In this document: positions 1 to 9,561 of the stretch, one piece after another | Position numbering within the stretch: position 1 is the stretch's first letter | Layout: every line of letters starts with the position of its first letter | Origin: Flavobacterium sp. H122 | GTDB taxonomy: Bacteria > Bacteroidota > Bacteroidia > Flavobacteriales > Flavobacteriaceae | Assembly (NCBI RefSeq): GCF_004959765.1 | Contig: NZ_SJZD01000007.1 | Location: forward strand, 149,768 to 213,767 | Reading direction: 5' to 3' | DNA length: 64,000 bases | The notes under the pieces: generated by a model | Database searches by the model: none | Told to the model about the DNA's origin: nothing | The model's input: only the letters and a program-made list of their open reading frames with translations | Program-made: the position numbers and the translations under genes

Positions 1-1548
1 ATGAATAACGTCTGTCATTGAGTGATACACCCCTTTAGGGTCACGTGCTGTGATCAATCCGAAATCGTTCATGAACTGCATTAATTTCGGGATGTTTGTT
101 TGTGCTTTTTTATCCCAAACCGAAGCCGTGTGACATCCTGATTGGTAAGCTCCATCCACGATTGGAGAAATCGTAGTCGCTGCCATAGACTCTAATTCCT
201 GTGCCGTCATTAAACCTGTAGTATCCTGAGAACCTACAATGTTTACCGTTACACGAACGTCAGAACCTGCGTGTAATACTTTTTTAGAAATCGTACCTAC
301 CGCATTACGGTTGAAGATTTTCTCTACAGCCGTTAAACCTTGACCTTCGTTGTGAATTTCTTTGGATGGCGCATAAACTAAAGGTGCATCGATTCCTAAT
401 GTTTTAGCCGCAAACGTTTGTAGTTTTTTACCAAAAACGATAGCATAAGAACCACCTGCTTTGATAAACTCCATTTTTTGTGGCGTGAATGATCTTGAGA
501 TATCGATTAACTCCTGATCACCATTGTATAATTTTTTTGATTTTGTATTGATAGTCAAAACCGTACCCGTTGCTACAGAGTATTTTTGCTCTAAAACCGG
601 TTCCCCGTTTTCATCACGAACTACTTCTCCGTTAGCATCTGTTTTCTTTACCCAGTTTTTAAGGTCAATTCCAATACCACCAGTTACATCAACCGTCGTT
701 AAGAAAATTGGTGAAATACCGTTTGTACCACCCACAATTGGCGCGATGTTTACGAAAGGAACATAAGGACTTGCCTGTTTTCCTGTCCACAATGCTACGT
801 TGTTCACCCCTGACATACGAGAAGAACCTACACCCATTGTACCTTTTTCGGCAATTAACATTACACTTGCATCAGGATGTTGTGCTTGCAATGCTTTGAT
901 TTCTTGTTGTGCTTGAGGTGTGATCATACACAATCCGTGTAATTCACGATCCGAGCGCGAGTGTGCTTGGTTACCCGGAGATAATAAGTCGGTTGAAATA
1001 TCACCTTCACCAGCGATGAAAGTTACTACTTTGATTTCTTCAGCAACTTCAGGCAATTTGGTAAAGAATTCTGCTTTTGCATAGCTTTCTAAGATTTCTT
1101 TTGCCACAGTGTTGCCACCTTCATATGCTGCTTTCAAACGATCCATATCGGCATCGTACAAGTACACTTGCGTTTTTAATACCTCAGCCGCTTGTTTTGC
1201 AATCGCTTCGTCGTTTCCTAAAGCCAAGTCCAACAATGCAATGATTGACGGCCCACCTTTCATGTGTGATAATAATTCGAAAGCAAAAGCTGGCCTGATT
1301 TCAGCTACTGTAGCTTCACCTAAAATAATTTCTTTTAAGAATGCCGCTTTCACACCCGCCGCAGGCGTTGTTCCAGGTAATGTATTATAAATGAAGAATT
1401 TTAAAGAATCTTCACGATTTGCATTAGCAACATCTTTAATTTGAGCGATAATCTCACTTAACAATTCAGCCCCATCAATTGGTTTAGGGTGAAGTCCTTG
1501 ACCTTTACGCTCTTCAATTTCTTTGATATAATCGCTGTAAATATTCAT
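1..1548 (-). CDS. acnB: Aconitate hydratase B, N-terminal 516 residues (cut by left edge)
   Basis: An uninterrupted reading frame runs from an ATG at 1548 off the left edge of the window. The translation begins MNIYSDYIKEIEERKGQGLH and has the helical HEAT-like N-terminal region typical of AcnB, followed by the swivel and the start of the catalytic region. AcnB isomerises citrate to isocitrate in the TCA cycle and often also acts on 2-methylisocitrate; the full protein is usually about 860-930 residues, so the Cys ligands of the 4Fe-4S cluster lie outside the window. A TAAATTTG box about 50 bases upstream of the start suggests its own promoter. Identification rests on recalled family similarity over 516 residues and is strong. 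Confidence 0.93.
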   Translation of the reverse strand, partial: MNIYSDYIKEIEERKGQGLHPKPIDGAELLSEIIAQIKDVANANREDSLKFFIYNTLPGTTPAAGVKAAFLKEIILGEATVAEIRPAFAFELLSHMKGGPSIIALLDLALGNDEAIAKQAAEVLKTQVYLYDADMDRLKAAYEGGNTVAKEILESYAKAEFFTKLPEVAEEIKVVTFIAGEGDISTDLLSPGNQAHSRSDRELHGLCMITPQAQQEIKALQAQHPDASVMLIAEKGTMGVGSSRMSGVNNVALWTGKQASPYVPFVNIAPIVGGTNGISPIFLTTVDVTGGIGIDLKNWVKKTDANGEVVRDENGEPVLEQKYSVATGTVLTINTKSKKLYNGDQELIDISRSFTPQKMEFIKAGGSYAIVFGKKLQTFAAKTLGIDAPLVYAPSKEIHNEGQGLTAVEKIFNRNAVGTISKKVLHAGSDVRVTVNIVGSQDTTGLMTAQELESMAATTISPIVDGAYQSGCHTASVWDKKAQTNIPKLMQFMNDFGLITARDPKGVYHSMTDVIH

Positions 1549-2077
1549 CTTCAATACTATTTGAATAAATTATGTAATTGTTTTTTAATAAGTCGCACAA
1601 ATTTAATCAAACCGAATCAAATTAAAAAATATTTAGCATTTCATTAATTTCGAAGGAATATTATTTATAAACATTCTATTTTAGTATAAATTTTTCAACA
1701 AAAACACAAAAAAACATCATAAATTTAATAATTCTTAAAAATTAAAAAATTTATTATCAAATTATAAAAATTCGGTATTTAAAATTGAAATATTTACAAT
1801 GAAGACAAGCATCCCAACCCAATAAAAAAACAGCGATCCGTCTTATCCATTTTTTAAGATTTAATGTGCTTTATCATGCCAGACTTTGAACAACATCCGT
1901 AATTGAACCATTAAGACATTAAGCTTTTTAAATATTGTAAAAGTCATAGAATGTAATATTTAATTCAATACTTAATTTCTTAATAGCAAAACAATTAAGC
2001 GTTTTCTACAATCAAGAATATCAAAGATTATTGGAAAACAATAAACTGAATTACCACAAAAAAGGGTATCCCACTTG
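1549..2077. other. AT-rich intergenic stretch, no gene seen
   Basis: A 529-base region between acnB and the T9SS cargo gene, both on the minus strand. It is very AT-rich, with runs such as AAATTTAATAATTC, and I find no plausible coding frame or tRNA. The part near 1900-1990 has short degenerate direct repeats of a TTAAG/TTAAT type, as often seen between flavobacterial genes. A short GGG-TAT-CCC stem next to an A-run at about 2060-2073 could act as a weak terminator for the cargo gene. Confidence 0.6.
1598..1605 (-). promoter_or_regulatory. Putative -7 box for acnB
   Basis: TAAATTTG on the minus strand fits the Bacteroidota TAnnTTTG consensus. It lies 50 bases before the acnB ATG. I see no TTG at the expected 17-23 base distance upstream, so the call is tentative. 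Confidence 0.35.
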
Positions 2078-3373
2078 TTATTTTATCACTTTTACAGATT
2101 GTCTGCCCGAATTGGAATGCAGATCGATAAAATAAGTCCCGGAGGGATATGGAAAATCAAAAACAAAAGTTTTTTTCAAGGCATAATCAACGTCCAGCTG
2201 TTTCAACTCGCACATTCTCCTGCCAAGGGCATCATACAATTCTATAATCAAATGATCTGCATCCTTGAAGTCAACTTCAAGACTGAGTTTATTTTTAACA
2301 GGGTTGGGATAGACTTTCGCCAGCAAAGGAACTCTAGACTGTTCCTCAAATTGATTATTTCCCAAAGAAGGAGCAAATTTATATATTGTTGCCCCGGATG
2401 CATAAGCAAAATCATCTCTGATAATGAATATTCTATTGAGATTACTTCCCAGATTTATGTTTGTCCAGGTAGTCCCGGCATCAAAAGTTTCATAAAAACC
2501 TGTGTTATGCCCTCCCATCCAGCCATGATTTTCGTCAACAAAACCAACTGCCTGAATAGAGGTTTCCGGTGCGTTTTTACTAACCCAGGTCACACCACCG
2601 TCGGTAGATTTTATCAACTTTCCTAAATTCGGCGAAACTGACTGTATAGAACCAAACATAACATTAGGATTCCCTGTGAGCGTTTGCATTTTCCATACAT
2701 ACTCGCCTGCCAGACCGCTGTTGAAAATTTCATTCCAGGTTGCGCCGCCATCGGTAGTTTTAAGGATAATTCCACCGGAGCCTTTTCTACCTGATACGAA
2801 TCCAATATTTTCATCCAAAAACATGATTTCAACCAATCCTGTAGCATAAGCTGACATATCAATATACTGCCATGTAGCACCGGAATCAGTTGACTTTATA
2901 ATAAAAGGTGGAAAATTCATATAGGAACCGCAGCCATAAACAGTAGAAGTCCCCACACAATCCAGACCGCACACTGCTTTAGTCGCTGTTCCGATAGTAG
3001 TCACTTCAGACCATGACGTGCCTCCATCAGTTGTTTTAAAAAACTTACTCTCTGTTAAAGTTCCGACAAATCCGATATTTTCGTTCAGGAATTCAATATT
3101 TCTAAAATAATAGTTTGGCGTAGGAATCCCCAGCATAACACCTATCATAGCCTCATTCAACTGCAAAGTCCACGAAACACCACCGTCAGTAGTCTTGTAA
3201 ACCGAAGCACCTGCACCGTTAAGAGCCCAGCCCAGATTATCATTAAGAAAAAAGACATCATCAAAACGCTGTTTGTTTGTATTCAGATAAGCTGAAGACA
3301 GAGGTTGCCATTGTGATTGCGCCAAATTTTTAGAAAAAAAGACAAGTAAAAAAAGCAGATAAACTTTCTTCAT
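2078..3373 (-). CDS. T9SS cargo protein with YCF48/BNR-like repeats
   Basis: A 431-residue secreted protein. It opens with a Sec signal peptide (MKKVYLLFLLVFFSKNLAQS). The body carries about six copies of a T-D-G-G-x-(S/T)-W type motif (for example TTDGGVSW, STDSGATW, TFDAGTTW), which marks YCF48/sialidase-like beta-propeller blades. The last ~80 residues form a type A T9SS sorting domain beginning VYPNP and ending near GTYFIDL...SVKVIK, so the protein should be exported by the type IX system and released or anchored at the surface. I chose the ATG at 3373, one base after the MoxR stop codon, because it gives the signal peptide directly; a longer in-frame start would lie inside moxR. No enzymatic motif is visible; function unknown. 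Confidence 0.85.
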   Translation of the reverse strand: MKKVYLLFLLVFFSKNLAQSQWQPLSSAYLNTNKQRFDDVFFLNDNLGWALNGAGASVYKTTDGGVSWTLQLNEAMIGVMLGIPTPNYYFRNIEFLNENIGFVGTLTESKFFKTTDGGTSWSEVTTIGTATKAVCGLDCVGTSTVYGCGSYMNFPPFIIKSTDSGATWQYIDMSAYATGLVEIMFLDENIGFVSGRKGSGGIILKTTDGGATWNEIFNSGLAGEYVWKMQTLTGNPNVMFGSIQSVSPNLGKLIKSTDGGVTWVSKNAPETSIQAVGFVDENHGWMGGHNTGFYETFDAGTTWTNINLGSNLNRIFIIRDDFAYASGATIYKFAPSLGNNQFEEQSRVPLLAKVYPNPVKNKLSLEVDFKDADHLIIELYDALGRRMCELKQLDVDYALKKTFVFDFPYPSGTYFIDLHSNSGRQSVKVIK

Positions 3374-3374
3374 A

Positions 3375-4328
3375 TTAAAACAACTTCTTGATAATGGTTT
3401 CCTCCGAAATTCCTTCGGCATCAGCCTTATAATTTTTAATGATACGATGGCGTAAAATTCCTATAGCCACCGCCTGAACATCTTCGATATCTGGACTAAA
3501 TTTTCCATTTAGAGCCGCATGCGTTTTTGCTGCCAAAATTAGATTTTGTGAAGCACGAGGTCCAGCTCCCCAATCGATATAATTTTTAACAAAATCAGTA
3601 GCCAAAGGGTTTTCCGGTCGGGTTTTCGAAACTAAAGTAACCGCATATTCGATAACATTATCAGTCACAGGTATTCTTCTGATTAGATGCTGAAAATCGA
3701 TAATTTCCTGAGCCGTAAAAAGCGGATTTATGTTGAAACTAAAATCGGCTGTGGTACTTTTTACCACCTGAACTTCCTCTGTAAAAGAAGGATAATCAAG
3801 CTTGATTGCAAACATAAAACGGTCCAGCTGCGCTTCCGGAAGCGGATATGTTCCTTCCTGCTCTATAGGATTCTGGGTAGCCAATACAAAGAAAGGCAAA
3901 TCCAGCTTATAATGATGCCCGGCAATAGTAACCGATTTTTCCTGCATCGCCTCCAACAAAGCTGCCTGGGTTTTAGGCGGTGTCCTGTTGATCTCATCAG
4001 CCAGAATAATATTTGAAAAGATTGGTCCTTTAATGAATTTGAAATTGCGGTTTTCATCAAGAATTTCACTCCCCAGAATATCCGAAGGCATCAAATCAGG
4101 CGTAAACTGAATCCGTTTAAAATCCAAACCTAAAGCCTGTGAAATAGTATTCACCATTAAAGTTTTAGCCAAACCGGGAACCCCGACAAGCAAAGCGTGT
4201 CCTCCGGAAAAAATACTTAAAATGATTTGGTTTACGACATCTTCCTGACCAACAATCACTTTTGCTATTTCCTTTTTTAATTCGTTTTGTTTTTGAACCA
4301 ATTTTTCTATAGCCGCAACGTCTGACAT
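3375..4328 (-). CDS. MoxR-family AAA+ ATPase
   Basis: A 317-residue AAA+ ATPase. Walker A is GVPGLAKT (residues 49-56), Walker B ILADEINR (108-115), and the sensor 1 region reads VLATQNPIEQEGTYPLPEAQ, all diagnostic of MoxR ATPases. These act as chaperone-like ATPases that mature or assemble partner proteins, commonly encoded next to DUF58/VWA proteins. Here no such partner is adjacent: upstream is the prolyl isomerase pair and downstream, after one base, the T9SS cargo gene. A terminator-like hairpin separates it from surA, so it may have its own promoter. Function of this particular copy is not evident from context. Confidence 0.92.
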   Translation of the reverse strand: MSDVAAIEKLVQKQNELKKEIAKVIVGQEDVVNQIILSIFSGGHALLVGVPGLAKTLMVNTISQALGLDFKRIQFTPDLMPSDILGSEILDENRNFKFIKGPIFSNIILADEINRTPPKTQAALLEAMQEKSVTIAGHHYKLDLPFFVLATQNPIEQEGTYPLPEAQLDRFMFAIKLDYPSFTEEVQVVKSTTADFSFNINPLFTAQEIIDFQHLIRRIPVTDNVIEYAVTLVSKTRPENPLATDFVKNYIDWGAGPRASQNLILAAKTHAALNGKFSPDIEDVQAVAIGILRHRIIKNYKADAEGISEETIIKKLF

Positions 4329-4336
4329 AAAATATA

Positions 4337-4361
4337 GATTTTAGATTTTAGATTTTAGATT
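4337..4361. repeat. Short tandem 7-mer (GATTTTA x3)
   Basis: Three perfect head-to-tail GATTTTA units followed by a partial fourth (GATT), just upstream of the moxR start codon. It is a simple-sequence repeat within the 139-base gap between surA and moxR and could vary in copy number. Confidence 0.7.
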
Positions 4362-4407
4362 ACACGAATCTTCTTTACTAAAAAGTTTTAGATTTATTTT
4401 TATTAAA

Positions 4408-4450
4408 CAAAAAAGAGTTAGTTTATACTTTGATAAAACTAACTCTTTTA
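4408..4450 (-). terminator. Rho-independent terminator after surA
   Basis: The arms AAAAGAGTTAGTTT (4411-4424) and AAACTAACTCTTTT (4436-4449) pair over about 14 bp with a short loop. On the minus strand the hairpin is followed by a T-rich run, as expected for termination of the surA transcript. Confidence 0.75.
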
Positions 4451-4467
4451 TTCGAAATATTAAAAAA

Positions 4468-5820
4468 TTATTTCTTCAACCAATTGTTTGTAAAAGCACA
4501 ATCTCTGTACTCGCCATTGATTTTAATATGTGTTTCTTTAATTTTTTCCACACTCCATTTTGCAATTTCCTTTAACTGCTTTTCTTTCAGAGCCAGCTCT
4601 TTTAAACGCAGATAATCTTTTGCATAATCTGCCGTATGTTCTTCAAAACGGTTGGCAACTGTCATTATTTTGAAAAATTTAGCATTGGTTCTATCCTCAT
4701 CTGCTATAGGGTATGAAATTTCACCATCCTTTAAATTAGCTACCACACCATACATTGATGGATCCATTTTTGTCAACTCGAAACGTGTATCCTGTGTTTT
4801 AGGGTTCGTCAGTACACCTCCATCGTTTTTTGTTTCTTTTTCATCAGAAAACTGACGGGCTGCCTCAGCAAAAGTTAATTCTTTATTTAAAATACGGTTT
4901 CTGATTTTTTCAGCTTTTTCTTTTGCTGCTTTCACCGCATCTGTCGAAGCTTTTGGAGCAATTACTATATGGCGCAGTTCAACATCCTGTCCTTTGATTT
5001 TATCCACCTGAATGATATGAAAACCAAATTCTGTTTCAAAAGGCTCGGAAATTTCACCTTCCTGCAAACTAAAAGCCACGTCTTTAAATTCTTTCACAAA
5101 CTGTGTTTTTCTGTTCATTTTATAATATCCTCCGGAATTTTTAGATCCGGGATCCTCTGAATACAAAACTGCTTTTGTAAAGAAACTTGCTCCGTTTTCC
5201 AAAATATCTTTCCTGAATGCCTTCAATTGGTCAATAACCGCTTGTTTTGCTTCTTTGGACACTTCCGGTTTAATTACAATTTGGGCAATTTCCATTTCCG
5301 CTCCAAAAACAGGCAATTCCTCTTTAGGGATTTTTTTGTAAAAATCACGAACTTCTTCCGGTGTAATTGTAACTTCATCAACAATCTTTTTCTGCATTTC
5401 TGCAGTTAATTTATTGGCTTTAATGATTTCAAAAAGCTCACTTTTCAAATCCTGCTCATTTGTTTTTTTGAAATACTGCACCACTTTATCCATAGAACCC
5501 AATTGCTCTACCATATACCCTACCTGTTCGTCAAGTTTTGAATTTACTTCGGCATCAGTAACCACAATACTGTCCTGAATTGCCTGATGCGCATACAACT
5601 TATCTTCAAGCAGTTTCCCCAGCATCTGACAACGTGTAATCTCTTTCACATCAGCTCCCTGACTTCTCAATTCGATAAAACTTTTATCAATGTCTGAATC
5701 CAGAATTATATAGTCTCCCACAACTCCTACAACCCCATCAACCTTTGTTTTTTGTGCCGCTGCAGAAAATACAGCAAACACTAATGTTAAGCATATGCTT
5801 ACTCTTTGAATCAATCTCAT
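4468..5820 (-). CDS. surA: SurA-like periplasmic peptidylprolyl isomerase
   Basis: A 450-residue secreted protein with an N-terminal Sec signal (cleavage near AAAQ). The mature start, VDGVVGVVGDYIILDSDIDK, resembles the SurA N-terminal chaperone domain. It is followed by two parvulin (PpiC) domains at roughly residues 175-275 and 285-385, each with the GGYY/GGVL and FGFHI-type elements. SurA-type proteins escort outer-membrane beta-barrel proteins across the periplasm, which suits a genome with many TonB-dependent receptors. It lies 15 bases downstream of another PpiC gene on the same strand, so the two probably form an operon. A strong terminator follows it. The second parvulin domain ends less canonically, so isomerase activity per domain is uncertain. 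Confidence 0.88.
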   Translation of the reverse strand: MRLIQRVSICLTLVFAVFSAAAQKTKVDGVVGVVGDYIILDSDIDKSFIELRSQGADVKEITRCQMLGKLLEDKLYAHQAIQDSIVVTDAEVNSKLDEQVGYMVEQLGSMDKVVQYFKKTNEQDLKSELFEIIKANKLTAEMQKKIVDEVTITPEEVRDFYKKIPKEELPVFGAEMEIAQIVIKPEVSKEAKQAVIDQLKAFRKDILENGASFFTKAVLYSEDPGSKNSGGYYKMNRKTQFVKEFKDVAFSLQEGEISEPFETEFGFHIIQVDKIKGQDVELRHIVIAPKASTDAVKAAKEKAEKIRNRILNKELTFAEAARQFSDEKETKNDGGVLTNPKTQDTRFELTKMDPSMYGVVANLKDGEISYPIADEDRTNAKFFKIMTVANRFEEHTADYAKDYLRLKELALKEKQLKEIAKWSVEKIKETHIKINGEYRDCAFTNNWLKK

Positions 5821-5835
5821 TTTTTATTGGCTTTA

Positions 5836-7794
5836 TTACTTCATCGATGCTTTTAATCTTTCAAAAACATCTCTATTTACATTTACTTTAAATTCTTTTT
5901 TCAATTCAGACACCCAATTGTCTTCTAAATACTGCTGATAGTCATTAATCACTTTACCTTTGGTTTCTTCAAGAGTTTTTTGTCCTGCAGGCAAAACCCT
6001 GATCACTTTGTTGACATAAAAATAGTCTTTGTCTTTATAAACTTTAGAGAGACCTTTTTTAAATGCTATATTGTTATCAGTTCCTTCTTCAACCACCTCT
6101 TGCTTGGTCATAATATTAACCGATTCCTTAGTGTTTAACTTTTCTTTTAAAGCATCGGCAGTTATATCAGATTTTAATAATTTCTCAGCTTTTTTAACAT
6201 ATTCTTCTTTAGTCGAGGAAACCACTAAAACATCAACTCTGTTTTTCCATTGATATTTCAATTTATTAGTTTCATAATATTTTTTCAAACCAACAGTATC
6301 CTGTTTTGCCTTGTTCCATATTTCTTTTTCCATTAAATCGAAAAGCAACAATCCGTCTCTGTATTCCTCTACTATGTTGGCAAACTCAGAAAACTCTCTT
6401 TCCAAATTATCATTATAGTAAACATTAAGTTGGTTATCAACAAAATTAGTATAAACGTGGTCAACTAATTTCCCTATAGGCTTAATCTTAATTTTTGATT
6501 TTTGCTGTGCATTCAATTCGTTTAAAAAAGCAGTTCCGGAAACAGATTTTATCTCGAATTTGAAAAGTTCGCCATCAAAATCTTTTTTGCTTTCAGGCAT
6601 TTTCCATTCACCGTTGTAATAGCCATCGGTAACCGTTTTCTTTATTTCCGCATACAATTTTTCATTTCGCTTTACAGGATATTTTTGACGCAATTTAGCG
6701 TTCAAAGTATTTACAATGATTTTTGAGCGGTCATCTTTTCTGATTTTAGCATCCAGTTCGCGCTCCATTTCCTCTTTTTTCTTAACCGGGTGTTTTTCAA
6801 CAAGCTTTACAATATGCCAGCCAAACTGACTTTCGAAAGGGTCAGTATAGTCTTCGGGATTTACAAGAGCAAATGCTTTATTTTCAAAAATTTCCGAACT
6901 TAACTGTCCTGATGCAAAACGCGGCAGAACCCCGCCTCTTGGGCCTGAATTTTTATCTTCGGAAAATTGCGTAGCCAATACAGCAAAATTTTCTCCCTGT
7001 TTTAGTTTTGTATAAATGTCATTAATTGCATTTTTTGCTTTTATTATGTCTGCTTCAGTATTTGACTGAGGCTTCATAATCATGATATGAGCCACGGTAA
7101 CTTCACCGCGGTTTTCTCTGACATCAAGGACTTTTACCAAATGATATCCAAATTTAGTACGGACAGGCAGTGAAATATCTCCTACTTTTGTTTTAAAAGC
7201 TGCAGTTTCAAACGGATATACCATTCTAAAAGCAGAAAAATAGCCTAAGCTGCCTTTGTTTTCCTTTGCGGAAGGATCTTGGGAATACTGCTGTGCCATA
7301 TCTTCAAATTTTTGTCCCGCTAATACCTTTTTTCTGATATCGGATATTTGATTGTATGCTTTCAACGTATCTTCAGGAGAAGCATTTTCATCGCAAAGAA
7401 TAAGTATATGTGACGCTTTCACTTCCTTTTGCAGTCTCTCATAAGCTTCATCAATTAAAGCTTTTGTCACTTTGGTATCCGAAGTATAATTTTTAGCTAA
7501 TTGCGAACGGTACGTTTTTAACTCACTAAGATACTGAGTCCCATTTTGCAGACCCAACTTATTTGCTTTGTTAATCTTTAATTTATACGCCACAAACAAA
7601 TCCAAATAGGAATTTAAATCTTTTTGGGATTCATCTTTAACCAAGTCAATGTTCTTATTATACACACGGGCAAACTCATCAGTATAATACGGTTTGTCAT
7701 CTATAGTAAAAAGAACTTCTTTATTTGCATTTTGAGCCTGAAAAACGGCAGACACGGTTAAAAAAGAGGCAACAAAAAAATGTTTCAGATTCAT
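5836..7794 (-). CDS. Large periplasmic PpiC-type peptidylprolyl isomerase
   Basis: A 652-residue secreted protein with a Sec signal (MNLKHFFVASFLTVSAVFQAQ). Two tandem parvulin domains occupy about residues 120-220 and 225-330; each shows the conserved GxLGYF / GGVLPRF and FGYHLVKV / FGWHIVKL blocks. The remaining C-terminal half is lysine-rich and shows a weaker third parvulin-like segment, but has no motif I recognise. Proteins of this architecture are conserved in Bacteroidota next to surA and are assumed to assist folding of periplasmic or outer-membrane proteins. It is the first gene of the pair with surA and has a near-consensus promoter just upstream. Confidence 0.88.
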   Translation of the reverse strand: MNLKHFFVASFLTVSAVFQAQNANKEVLFTIDDKPYYTDEFARVYNKNIDLVKDESQKDLNSYLDLFVAYKLKINKANKLGLQNGTQYLSELKTYRSQLAKNYTSDTKVTKALIDEAYERLQKEVKASHILILCDENASPEDTLKAYNQISDIRKKVLAGQKFEDMAQQYSQDPSAKENKGSLGYFSAFRMVYPFETAAFKTKVGDISLPVRTKFGYHLVKVLDVRENRGEVTVAHIMIMKPQSNTEADIIKAKNAINDIYTKLKQGENFAVLATQFSEDKNSGPRGGVLPRFASGQLSSEIFENKAFALVNPEDYTDPFESQFGWHIVKLVEKHPVKKKEEMERELDAKIRKDDRSKIIVNTLNAKLRQKYPVKRNEKLYAEIKKTVTDGYYNGEWKMPESKKDFDGELFKFEIKSVSGTAFLNELNAQQKSKIKIKPIGKLVDHVYTNFVDNQLNVYYNDNLEREFSEFANIVEEYRDGLLLFDLMEKEIWNKAKQDTVGLKKYYETNKLKYQWKNRVDVLVVSSTKEEYVKKAEKLLKSDITADALKEKLNTKESVNIMTKQEVVEEGTDNNIAFKKGLSKVYKDKDYFYVNKVIRVLPAGQKTLEETKGKVINDYQQYLEDNWVSELKKEFKVNVNRDVFERLKASMK

Positions 7795-7823
7795 TTCTTC
7801 CTTTGGTTTTTATAATAGAATAG

Positions 7824-7853
7824 CAAAAATAAGAATTCAAGTACATTATACAA
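7824..7853 (-). promoter_or_regulatory. Promoter of the ppiC-surA pair
   Basis: On the minus strand TTG (7853-7851) is followed after exactly 19 bases by TATTTTTG (7831-7824). This matches the flavobacterial TTG-N17-23-TAnnTTTG consensus. The -7 box lies about 30 bases before the ATG. Confidence 0.65.
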
Positions 7854-7896
7854 GTAATACATAATGTATTAACAAAAATTTATTAACGAAAAATAG

Positions 7897-7904
7897 TATT
7901 TTTG
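7897..7904 (+). promoter_or_regulatory. Putative -7 box for prfC
   Basis: TATTTTTG matches TAnnTTTG and lies 19 bases upstream of the prfC ATG. No TTG is visible at the expected upstream distance. Confidence 0.4.
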
Positions 7905-7923
7905 CACTCCATTATAACATATT

Positions 7924-9513
7924 ATGAGTTTTATTAAAGAAATACAACGCCGAAGAACTTTCGGTATCATATCGCACCCCGATGCCGGTAAAACAACTTT
8001 GACTGAGAAGTTATTATTATTTGGTGGTGCAATTCAGGAAGCCGGAGCTGTAAAAAGCAATAAAATTAAAAAAGGTGCTACTTCCGACTTTATGGAAATT
8101 GAGCGTCAGAGGGGAATTTCTGTTGCTACTTCGGTATTGGCATTCAATTATAAAGACAAAAAAATCAACATTCTTGACACACCAGGTCACAAGGATTTTG
8201 CTGAAGATACTTTTAGAACATTGACAGCTGTTGATAGTGTTATTGTAGTTGTTGACGTAGCTAAAGGTGTTGAGGAACAAACTGAAAAATTAGTGGAAGT
8301 TTGCCGTATGCGTAATATTCCTATGATTGTTTTCATCAACAAATTAGACCGTGAGGGTAAAGACGCCTTCGATTTGATGGATGAAGTGGAGAAAAAATTA
8401 GGATTGCATGTAACTCCATTGAGTTTTCCTATTGGTATGGGTTATGATTTTCAAGGGATTTACAACATCTGGGAGAAAAACATCAATATTTTTGAAGGAG
8501 ACAGTCGTAAAAACATTGAAGAAACCATTGCTTTTGAAGACGTAAACAATCCGCAGCTTGAAAAAATTATTGGCGAAAAACCGGCGGCTAAACTTAGAGA
8601 AGAATTAGAGTTAATCAGCGAAGTGTACCCTCCGTTTGACAGAGAAGCATATTTAGCAGGTAATTTACAACCCGTTTTCTTTGGTTCTGCATTGAATAAC
8701 TTTGGAGTACGTGAGTTATTGGATTGTTTCGTAGAAATTGCACCAACACCAAGACCGAAAGATTCTGATACAAGGGAAGTAAAACCGGATGAAAATAAAT
8801 TTTCCGGGTTTGTCTTTAAAATTCACGCCAACATGGATCCGAAACACAGGGACCGTTTGGCTTTCGTTAAAATTGTATCGGGAACTTTCGAAAGAAACAA
8901 ACCGTATTTACATGTACGGCAAGGAAAGAATTTGAAATTCTCGAGTCCGAATGCCTTTTTCGCAGAGAAAAAAGAAATCGTTGACATTTCCTACCCTGGT
9001 GATATTGTTGGATTACATGATACAGGAAACTTTAAAATTGGAGATACCTTAACAGAAGGCGAACAAATGAGCTTCAAAGGAATTCCGAGTTTCTCTCCGG
9101 AACATTTCAGATACATCAATAATGCTGACCCTCTTAAAGCCAAGCAATTGGAAAAAGGTGTGGATCAATTAATGGATGAAGGTGTGGCTCAGTTGTTTAC
9201 ACTGGAAATGAACAACAGAAAAGTTATTGGTACAGTTGGAGCACTTCAGTACGAAGTAATTCAATATCGTTTAGAGCACGAATACGGCGCAAAATGTACG
9301 TATGAAAATTTCCCTGCCTATAAAGCGTGTTGGGTAAAACCAGAAGATCCTAAAAATGAAGAATTTGCAGAATTTAAACGTATCAAACAAAAATTTTTAG
9401 CAAAAGATAAATATGGCCAATTGGTTTTCTTAGCGGATTCTGACTTTTCAATTCAGATGACACAAAGCAAATACCCGAGTGTAAAGTTGTTCTTTACATC
9501 AGAGTTTGAGTAA
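7924..9513 (+). CDS. prfC: Peptide chain release factor 3
   Basis: A 529-residue translational GTPase, the usual length for RF3. The GTP-binding motifs are all present: G1 at residues 17-25 (SHPDAGKTT), G3 DTPGHKDF from residue 85, and G4 NKLD from 139. The start MSFIKEIQRRRTFGIISHPD is typical of the family. RF3 uses GTP to recycle RF1/RF2 from the ribosome after termination and also helps abort erroneous translation. It is a single-gene unit, divergent from the ppiC pair and ended by a bidirectional terminator shared with the DUF3467/rpoBC side. Confidence 0.97.
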   Translation: MSFIKEIQRRRTFGIISHPDAGKTTLTEKLLLFGGAIQEAGAVKSNKIKKGATSDFMEIERQRGISVATSVLAFNYKDKKINILDTPGHKDFAEDTFRTLTAVDSVIVVVDVAKGVEEQTEKLVEVCRMRNIPMIVFINKLDREGKDAFDLMDEVEKKLGLHVTPLSFPIGMGYDFQGIYNIWEKNINIFEGDSRKNIEETIAFEDVNNPQLEKIIGEKPAAKLREELELISEVYPPFDREAYLAGNLQPVFFGSALNNFGVRELLDCFVEIAPTPRPKDSDTREVKPDENKFSGFVFKIHANMDPKHRDRLAFVKIVSGTFERNKPYLHVRQGKNLKFSSPNAFFAEKKEIVDISYPGDIVGLHDTGNFKIGDTLTEGEQMSFKGIPSFSPEHFRYINNADPLKAKQLEKGVDQLMDEGVAQLFTLEMNNRKVIGTVGALQYEVIQYRLEHEYGAKCTYENFPAYKACWVKPEDPKNEEFAEFKRIKQKFLAKDKYGQLVFLADSDFSIQMTQSKYPSVKLFFTSEFE

Positions 9514-9515
9514 GC

Positions 9516-9556
9516 TTCGATGCTTCGACGATGCTCAGCACAGGCTCCAGCCTATA
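9516..9556. repeat. Degenerate CTTCGA/CTCAG dispersed repeat, copy 1
   Basis: The segment contains CTTCGACGATGCTCAGCACA followed by GGCT, a form of the short GC-rich intergenic repeat that flavobacteria carry in many copies. Related stretches occur in this window near 32536, 40878 and 43653. It sits directly after prfC and before the terminator hairpin. Confidence 0.5.
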
Positions 9557-9561
9557 AATCA

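Noticed and set aside
1549..2077. Possible small RNA or gene in the 529-base gap
   Set aside because: Only AT-rich sequence with weak repeats; no tRNA fold, strong hairpin or coding frame.
2075..2626. 183-codon plus-strand frame opposite the T9SS cargo gene
   Set aside because: The minus-strand frame has a signal peptide, repeats and a sorting domain; the plus frame is an antisense shadow.
4337..4361. GATTTTA tandem as a CRISPR-like or phase-variation array
   Set aside because: Only three 7-base units without spacers, outside a coding frame; no CRISPR features or cas genes are present.
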